A DNA stretch of 6,485 nucleotides, taken from NCBI GenBank assembly GCA_946615275.1, contig CAMOHV010000069.1, positions 1 through 6,485 of the forward strand, given 5' to 3'. The notes beneath the pieces were generated by a model. The model was not told the DNA's origin. It searched no databases and worked only from the letters and a program-made list of their open reading frames with translations. The stretch comes from an uncultured Verrucomicrobiota bacterium (GTDB taxonomy: Bacteria; Verrucomicrobiota; Kiritimatiellia; RFP12; UBA1067). The position numbers and the translations under genes are program-made. Numbering within the stretch: the first letter of the stretch is position 1; each line of letters opens with the position of its first letter. This document shows positions 5,224-6,485 of this stretch, piece after piece.

Positions 5224-6485
5224 ATGGAACTCAACCCCATCATCGCGCGGCTCTTGTCCGCACGCGGCATTTTGCCGGACGCCTACGAGGAGTTCTTCGA
5301 CCCCTCGCTGAAGCGACTCGCGCAGCCAACGGACATCCCAGGCGTGAACGAGGCCGTCGAGACGATCCTCGCTCATGTCAAGGCCAACCGCGAGATAGTC
5401 GTCTTCGGCGACTACGACGCCGACGGCGTCTGCGCGTCCGCCATACTCGTCACGACCCTTCGCCGCCTCGGGGCGACCGTGGACGCCGTCATCCCTCGCC
5501 GATTCACGGAGGGATATGGCATGACCGCCTCCTCGATATCCCGCCTCCTCGAAGAGCATCCCCAAGTGGCGCTCGTCATCACGGTCGACAACGGCATCAG
5601 CGCCCCAGAGGAAGTCGCCGAGCTCCGTGGGAAGGGGATTGCGGTGGTGGTGACGGACCACCATCTCCCCGGCGAGACGCTGCCTGCCGCCGACGCGCTC
5701 GTGAACCCCAAGGTTGCTTCGGCCTGCGGCTGCGACGACCTCTGCGGCGCAGGCGTCGCGTTCTTCCTAGCCTCTGCGCTCGTCGCCCGCGCCACTGCGG
5801 ACGGCATCTATTCCGGCGAGAAGTTCGGCGGCCCTCTCCTCATCTTGGCCGGCCTCGCCACGGTGGCCGACCTCATGCCGCTCACCTGCCAGAACCGCAT
5901 CCTCGCGAGCCAGGCCTTGAACAACTTCCGCCGCTTCGCACCCGTGGGCCTCAGGGAGCTTCTCGACCACGCCGCGCGCCGCCCTGTGGAGACGATCACC
6001 GCGCGCGACTTCGCATTCCTCCTCGCCCCCAGGATCAACGCCGCAGGCCGCGTGGACGACGCCATCAAGGCATACGACCTCATAATGGCCCCCGACCGCG
6101 AGACTGCGCGCAGCCGGGCCGTGTTCGTCGATTCCTTCAACACCGCCCGGAAGGGCGAGGAGACGCGCATGCACGACGAGGCGAAGGAGCAGATACCAAG
6201 CCCCGTCCCCGCAGCCGTCGTGGTGGGCAAGGACGACTGGAACTCCGGAGTCGCCGGCATAGTCGCGGCACGCATCATGGAGGAGGTGCGCGTCCCCGTG
6301 GCCGTCGTCACCGGCGACCACGGAAGCGCCCGCGCCCCCGACGGCTACAACGTCCGCGACGCGCTCGCCGCCGCCGAAGACACGCTCGAGCGCTACGGCG
6401 GACACGCCGCCGCCGGCGGCTTCACCGTCCGCCCCGGCCAGCTCGACGCCTTCCGTGAGAAGTTCACCGCCGCCTGCGCAGCCCA
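5224..6485 (+). CDS. recJ: Single-stranded-DNA exonuclease RecJ, N-terminal 420 residues (runs off the right edge)
   Basis: 5'-to-3' exonuclease on single-stranded DNA, used in recombinational and mismatch repair; cytoplasmic, metal-dependent. DHH domain: GDYDADG (Asp63, Asp65, Asp67), TVDNGI (Asp122), VTDHH (Asp145, His146, His147), then GAGVAF and LATVADLMPL (Asp216), all metal-binding or core residues. RINAAGR (270-276) follows, then the DHHA1 domain with DDWNSGVAGIVAAR (339 onward), HGSAR (367-370) and YGGHAAAGG (His394). Two departures: the usual W-H-x-G-V is W-N-S-G-V (Asn340), and the usual G-S-x-R-S ends in Ala371. The ATG at 5224 is the only possible start, because the frame has a stop at 5167-5169 and no other start codon after it. 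The protein therefore begins some 25 residues later than B. subtilis RecJ, as I recall that sequence. There is no Shine-Dalgarno-like sequence in the 16-nt gap after fabZ, so initiation may depend on coupling. The family is usually 560-580 residues, so about 150 are missing beyond the edge. Confidence 0.93.
   Translation, partial: MELNPIIARLLSARGILPDAYEEFFDPSLKRLAQPTDIPGVNEAVETILAHVKANREIVVFGDYDADGVCASAILVTTLRRLGATVDAVIPRRFTEGYGMTASSISRLLEEHPQVALVITVDNGISAPEEVAELRGKGIAVVVTDHHLPGETLPAADALVNPKVASACGCDDLCGAGVAFFLASALVARATADGIYSGEKFGGPLLILAGLATVADLMPLTCQNRILASQALNNFRRFAPVGLRELLDHAARRPVETITARDFAFLLAPRINAAGRVDDAIKAYDLIMAPDRETARSRAVFVDSFNTARKGEETRMHDEAKEQIPSPVPAAVVVGKDDWNSGVAGIVAARIMEEVRVPVAVVTGDHGSARAPDGYNVRDALAAAEDTLERYGGHAAAGGFTVRPGQLDAFREKFTAACAA

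Noticed and set aside
3521..5311. Plus-strand open frame of 596 codons across fabF, fabZ and the recJ start
   Set aside because: Its translation is Arg/Pro/His-rich, as expected from an out-of-frame reading of GC-rich codons, and it overlaps three well-supported genes.

Overview
The window is a GC-rich, tightly packed run of seven genes, all on the + strand. The first is cut by the left edge and the last by the right edge. From left to right they are: the 3' end of hprK (HPr kinase/phosphorylase), ptsH (HPr), ptsI (enzyme I), fabH (KAS III), fabF (KAS II), fabZ (hydroxyacyl-ACP dehydratase) and the 5' two-thirds of recJ (single-strand DNA exonuclease). Gaps run from an 8-nt overlap to at most 58 nt. 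I see no terminator, no convincing promoter, no RNA gene, no mobile element and no CRISPR array, so the whole stretch reads as one probable operon or a set of translationally coupled operons.

Region 1 (about 1-2418) is the general and regulatory part of the phosphotransferase system. Enzyme I takes phosphate from PEP onto a conserved His, passes it to the active-site His of HPr, and HprK can phosphorylate or dephosphorylate a separate Ser on HPr. Both HPr residues are present, which fits the adjacent hprK. No sugar-specific EII component is in the window, so sugar transport cannot be inferred from this sequence alone.

Region 2 (2443-5207) is part of type II fatty acid synthesis. FabH starts chains from acyl-CoA and malonyl-ACP, FabF elongates them, and FabZ dehydrates the 3-hydroxyacyl-ACP intermediate. 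The usual cluster partners acpP, fabD, fabG and plsX are absent here. All catalytic residues are present, so the enzymes look functional. Region 3 (5224-end) is recJ, for DNA repair and recombination, with the DHH-family metal-binding motifs intact.

Organism: a high-GC bacterium with HprK and a Ser-regulated HPr, and no sign of actinobacterial or typical Firmicutes gene order. HprK also occurs in many Gram-negative groups. The gene set and protein style would fit the Verrucomicrobiota/Kiritimatiellota/Lentisphaerota side of the tree, but this is a low-confidence guess from memory and not from a search.

The genes are well-known housekeeping families. I did not find a previously undescribed system. 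The most notable point is the physical linkage of a PTS phosphorelay/HPr-kinase module to fatty-acid synthesis genes, followed by a few residue substitutions at conserved positions (FabH Arg36 position, RecJ WH motif).
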